7,073 bases of DNA, taken from contig DHJN01000040.1 in the NCBI GenBank assembly GCA_002404345.1, forward strand, positions 20,165 through 27,237, written 5' to 3'. A program made the translations under genes and the position numbers. Below, piece by piece: positions 4,628-7,073 of this stretch. Position 1 is the first letter of the stretch, and each line of letters opens with the position of its first letter. This DNA is from Actinobacteria bacterium UBA4719 (lineage in GTDB: Bacteria > Actinomycetota > Actinomycetes > Actinomycetales > Dermatophilaceae). A model generated the notes under the pieces. That model was not told where the DNA came from and ran no database searches. It saw only the letters and a list, made by a program, of their open reading frames with translations.

Positions 4628-6379
4628 ATGAGCACCGCGGCCGCCTCCCATCTCTCCCCAGCCTTCCCGGAGCGGGCCGCCTGGGGGACTGCGGCCAAGT
4701 TGCGCGCCTGGCAGGCGGACGCCCTGACGCAGTACCTGCGCTCCACCCCCCGTGACTTCCTGGCCGTCGCGACTCCGGGGGCCGGCAAGACCACCTACGC
4801 GCTGCGTCTGGCGACCGAGCTCTTCGCTAGGGGTGTCATCAGCCGGGTCACCGTCGTCGCGCCCACCGAGCATCTGAAGACCCAGTGGGCCGATGCGGCC
4901 TCGCGGGTCGGCATCCGGATCGATCCGCGGTTCACCAACGCGGCCGGGCAGCACGGTGCCGAGTATGACGGCGTGGCCGTGACCTACGCGCAGGTGGCCA
5001 GCAAGCCCTTGTTGCACCGGGCGCGCACCCAGGCCGCGCCTACGCTGGTCATCCTCGACGAGATCCACCACGGCGGCGACGACCTGTCGTGGGGCGATGC
5101 CATCCGCGAGGCCTTCGAACCGGCCACGCGTCGGCTCGGGCTGACCGGCACGCCGTTTCGTTCCGACACCAGCCCGATCCCGTTCGTGCGCTACGAGATG
5201 GGCAAGGACTCGATCCGTCGCAGTGAGGCCGACTACACCTACGGGTATGCCGAGGCGTTGCGTGACGGGGTTGTCCGCCCGGTGCTGTTCCTCGCCTATG
5301 GCGGCTCGATGCGCTGGCGCACCAAGGCCGGCGACGAGGTGTCGGCCCGGCTCGGGGAGCCGATGACCAAGGACGCAACCGCCCAGGCCTGGCGCACGGC
5401 GCTGGACGTCAAGGGCGAGTGGATCCCGTCAGTCCTGGCGGCAGCCGACAAGCGGTTGACCGAAGTCCGGCGCGGTGTGCCCGACGCGGGCGGCCTGGTG
5501 ATCGCCTCGAACCAGACCCAGGCTCGGGCCTACGCCAAGATCCTGCACGGCATCTCGGGCGAACAGCCCGTCGTCGTGCTCTCGGACTATGCCGGATCGT
5601 CGGGCAAGATTGAGGAGTTCGGGGAAGGCAACCAGCGCTGGATGGTCGCGGTCCGGATGGTCTCCGAGGGCGTTGACGTCCCCCGGCTGTGCGTCGGTGT
5701 CTACGCCACGTCGACGTCCACGCCGCTCTACTTCGCCCAGGCGGTCGGTCGTTTCGTTCGCGCGCGGCGTCGCGGCGAGACCGCATCGATCTTCCTGCCG
5801 AGCGTGCCGCTCATCCTCGAGCATGCGGCCCGGCTGGAGGACGAGCGCGACCACGCCCTGGACCGGGTCTCCAAGCCCGGCGACGAGGCTTCCATCTGGT
5901 CGGCTGAGGACGACCTCCTTGCGGCGGCCAACCGAACCGGTTCGACCGCAGATCTCGACCAGACGTCATTCGAGGCACTGGAGTCCGAAGCCGAGTTCGA
6001 CCACGTGCTCTTCGACGCCCAGCAGTTCGGGCTCAACGCCGAGGTGGGCAGCGAGGACGAGCAGGAGTTCCTCGGGCTGCCCGGCCTGCTCGAGCTCGAC
6101 CAGGTGGCCACGTTGTTGCGCGCACGGCAGTCGGCGCAGAAGGGGTCCGGCCGCAAGAAGGCTGACCCCGAGCTGGCCACGCACCGTGCGATGGCGGCAA
6201 CGCGCAAGGAGCTCAACTCACTGGTGTCCGCCTACGCCCGCAAGACCGGTGCTCCGCACGCCGTCGTGCATGCTGATCTGCGCAAGAGCGCTGGCGGGCC
6301 GGCACTGGACCAGGCCAGTGCCGCACAGGTCGCCCAGCGGATCGAGACCATCCGGCGCTGGTTCGTCGGCCGCCGCTGA
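4628..6379 (+). CDS. SF2 DEAD/DEAH-box helicase, XPB/UvsW-like
   Basis: The product is 583 residues from ATG 4628. Motifs in order: LRAWQADAL (25-33, Q-like motif), ATPGAGKT (48-55, Walker A), VVAPTEHLKTQW (76-87, motif Ia), DEIH (144-147, motif II), LTGTPFRSD (172-180, motif III), then a second RecA-like domain with VIASNQTQAR (291-300), MVSEGVDVPRL (344-354, motif V) and QAVGRFVRAR (371-380, motif VI, arginine finger). This is a complete ATP-driven nucleic-acid translocase or helicase core of the branch that includes XPB, UvsW and restriction-type helicases, not an RNA-helicase DEAD box. Residues about 385-583 match no domain I can name: an acidic part (about 418-490) is followed by a basic, helical end. 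There is no nuclease motif and no transmembrane segment. The role is probably DNA repair or recombination, but this is inference. A hairpin separates it from DUF3039 upstream, and a promoter-like TACGAT sits just before the start. Confidence 0.9.
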   Translation: MSTAAASHLSPAFPERAAWGTAAKLRAWQADALTQYLRSTPRDFLAVATPGAGKTTYALRLATELFARGVISRVTVVAPTEHLKTQWADAASRVGIRIDPRFTNAAGQHGAEYDGVAVTYAQVASKPLLHRARTQAAPTLVILDEIHHGGDDLSWGDAIREAFEPATRRLGLTGTPFRSDTSPIPFVRYEMGKDSIRRSEADYTYGYAEALRDGVVRPVLFLAYGGSMRWRTKAGDEVSARLGEPMTKDATAQAWRTALDVKGEWIPSVLAAADKRLTEVRRGVPDAGGLVIASNQTQARAYAKILHGISGEQPVVVLSDYAGSSGKIEEFGEGNQRWMVAVRMVSEGVDVPRLCVGVYATSTSTPLYFAQAVGRFVRARRRGETASIFLPSVPLILEHAARLEDERDHALDRVSKPGDEASIWSAEDDLLAAANRTGSTADLDQTSFEALESEAEFDHVLFDAQQFGLNAEVGSEDEQEFLGLPGLLELDQVATLLRARQSAQKGSGRKKADPELATHRAMAATRKELNSLVSAYARKTGAPHAVVHADLRKSAGGPALDQASAAQVAQRIETIRRWFVGRR

Positions 6380-6383
6380 GTCA

Positions 6384-6400
6384 CTGGGACTTTTGTCCAG
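6384..6400 (+). terminator. Small hairpin after the second helicase gene
   Basis: CTGGGAC (6384-6390) pairs with GTCCAG (6395-6400) with one bulged G and a TTTT loop, 4 bp after the stop. The stem is six pairs, so it is a moderate terminator candidate. Confidence 0.4.
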
Positions 6401-6414
6401 GGCGCATTGCCACA

Positions 6415-6433
6415 GTGCACCCGGCGGGTTCAC
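6415..6433. promoter_or_regulatory. 19-bp dyad just upstream of hpd, possible operator
   Basis: GTGCACCCGGCGGGTTCAC is an inverted repeat with 8-bp arms, 7 of 8 matching, around a GGC centre. It ends 8 nt before the hpd ATG. The position suits a repressor site or an RNA stem at the start of the transcript. No regulator gene is in view, so the binding protein is unknown. Confidence 0.4.
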
Positions 6434-6441
6434 AGTAGGTC

Positions 6442-7073
6442 ATGAGCAACGCGGTTACCCTCACGTCTGAAGAGCGCCACGCCAACCTCGACCTCGAACA
6501 GCTCAAGCAGCTGGTCGGCCTGGTGGAGTACGACGAGACCAAGGACCGGTTCCCGGTGATCGGCTGGGATGCCCTCGTCTTCGTGGTCGGCAACGCGACC
6601 CAGACGTCGCACTTCTTCCAGACCGCGTTCGGGATGGAGCTGGTTGCCTACAGCGGCCCCGAGACCGGCAACCGCGACCACAAGGCTTTCGTCCTCGAGA
6701 GCGGCTCATGTCGCTTCGTCATCAAGGGCGGCGTCGCCCCCGACAGCCCGCTGCTGGACCACCACCGCGCCCACGGTGATGGCGTCGTCGACATCGCCCT
6801 CGAGGTGCCGGACGTCGACAAGTGTATCGAGCATGCGCGTTCCACCGGCGCGACGATCGTTGCGGAACCGCAGGACAGTACCGACGAGCACGGCACGATC
6901 CGGATAGGCGCCATCGCGGCCTACGGCCAGACTCGGCACAGCCTGGTGGATCGCTCTCGGTACGGCGGGGTCTACCTGCCCGGCTACGTTGCGCGGACCT
7001 CAGCCTTCGTGCGGCGCGAGGGTGCGCCGAGGGGGATCTTCCAGGCACTGGACCACGTCGTGGGCAATGTCGA
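6442..7073 (+). CDS. hpd: 4-hydroxyphenylpyruvate dioxygenase, 3'-truncated
   Basis: From ATG 6442 the frame stays open to the window end (210 full codons plus two bases), so about half of a typical 350-400-residue enzyme is present. HPPD is a cytoplasmic Fe(II) enzyme that converts 4-hydroxyphenylpyruvate and O2 to homogentisate and CO2 in tyrosine degradation. The visible part is the N-terminal vicinal-oxygen-chelate half: WDALVFVVGNATQTSHFF (42-59), TAFGMELVAYSGPETG (61-76), FVLESGSCRFVI (83-94), HHRAHGDGVVDIALEVPDV (107-125), then YGGVYLPGY (174-182). The last residues, LDHVVGNV (203-210), open the catalytic C-terminal half, and H205 corresponds to the first iron-ligand His of the 2-His-1-Glu triad; the other two ligands are beyond the window. 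The start is supported by the typical N-terminal length. There is no good Shine-Dalgarno. It lies 62 bp after an unrelated helicase, and the dyad at 6415-6433 may control it. Confidence 0.95.
   Translation, partial: MSNAVTLTSEERHANLDLEQLKQLVGLVEYDETKDRFPVIGWDALVFVVGNATQTSHFFQTAFGMELVAYSGPETGNRDHKAFVLESGSCRFVIKGGVAPDSPLLDHHRAHGDGVVDIALEVPDVDKCIEHARSTGATIVAEPQDSTDEHGTIRIGAIAAYGQTRHSLVDRSRYGGVYLPGYVARTSAFVRREGAPRGIFQALDHVVGNV

Noticed and set aside
5589..6470. A 293-codon + strand frame inside the second helicase, running into hpd
   Set aside because: Ser/Arg/Pro-rich shadow translation of the helicase frame; it crosses the helicase stop and the hpd start and has no domain.

Overview
This window is a high-GC chromosomal segment (I did not compute GC; codon third positions are mostly G or C) from what looks like an actinobacterium. 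The grounds are strong G/C codon bias, GTG starts, start codons that mostly lack a Shine-Dalgarno sequence, and a DUF3039 gene next to a DEAD/DEAH helicase, an arrangement I associate with Actinobacteria. A Micrococcales lineage (Intrasporangiaceae-like) is my guess, not something the sequence proves. All seven genes lie on the + strand, and I see no mobile element, CRISPR array, tRNA or rRNA.

Layout: (1) positions 1-813 hold the 3' part of a malic enzyme gene whose start lies outside the window; its stop overlaps the start of (2) a small VanZ-like membrane protein (810-1217). (3) A 212-bp gene-free stretch with several possible hairpins leads to (4) a DEAD-box RNA helicase (1430-3403). It has an unusual repetitive Arg/Asp/Pro-rich N-terminus and an RGG-type tail, and is followed by a very strong hairpin terminator (3419-3458) with a second small hairpin behind it. 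(5) A YqgE/AlgH family gene (3567-4127) is followed after 43 bp by (6) a DUF3039 gene with a probable zinc site (4171-4494). A second hairpin (4541-4570) separates this from (7) an XPB/UvsW-like SF2 helicase (4628-6379). After 62 bp with a hairpin and a 19-bp dyad, (8) hpd (4-hydroxyphenylpyruvate dioxygenase, tyrosine catabolism) begins at 6442 and runs off the window end.

Functionally this is mostly housekeeping: central carbon metabolism (malic enzyme), RNA metabolism (DEAD-box helicase), a probable nucleic-acid-processing helicase with a small putative zinc-protein neighbour, and aromatic amino-acid degradation (hpd). Apart from the ATGA overlap between malic enzyme and VanZ, the genes look like mostly separate or loosely grouped transcription units. 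Several start codons lie 6-9 nt behind a -10-like hexamer and have no Shine-Dalgarno, which suggests leaderless mRNAs. I found no clear new defence or mobile system. The items most worth a second look are the helicase N-terminal repeats, which differ only at synonymous positions, and the little-characterised DUF3039/helicase pair.
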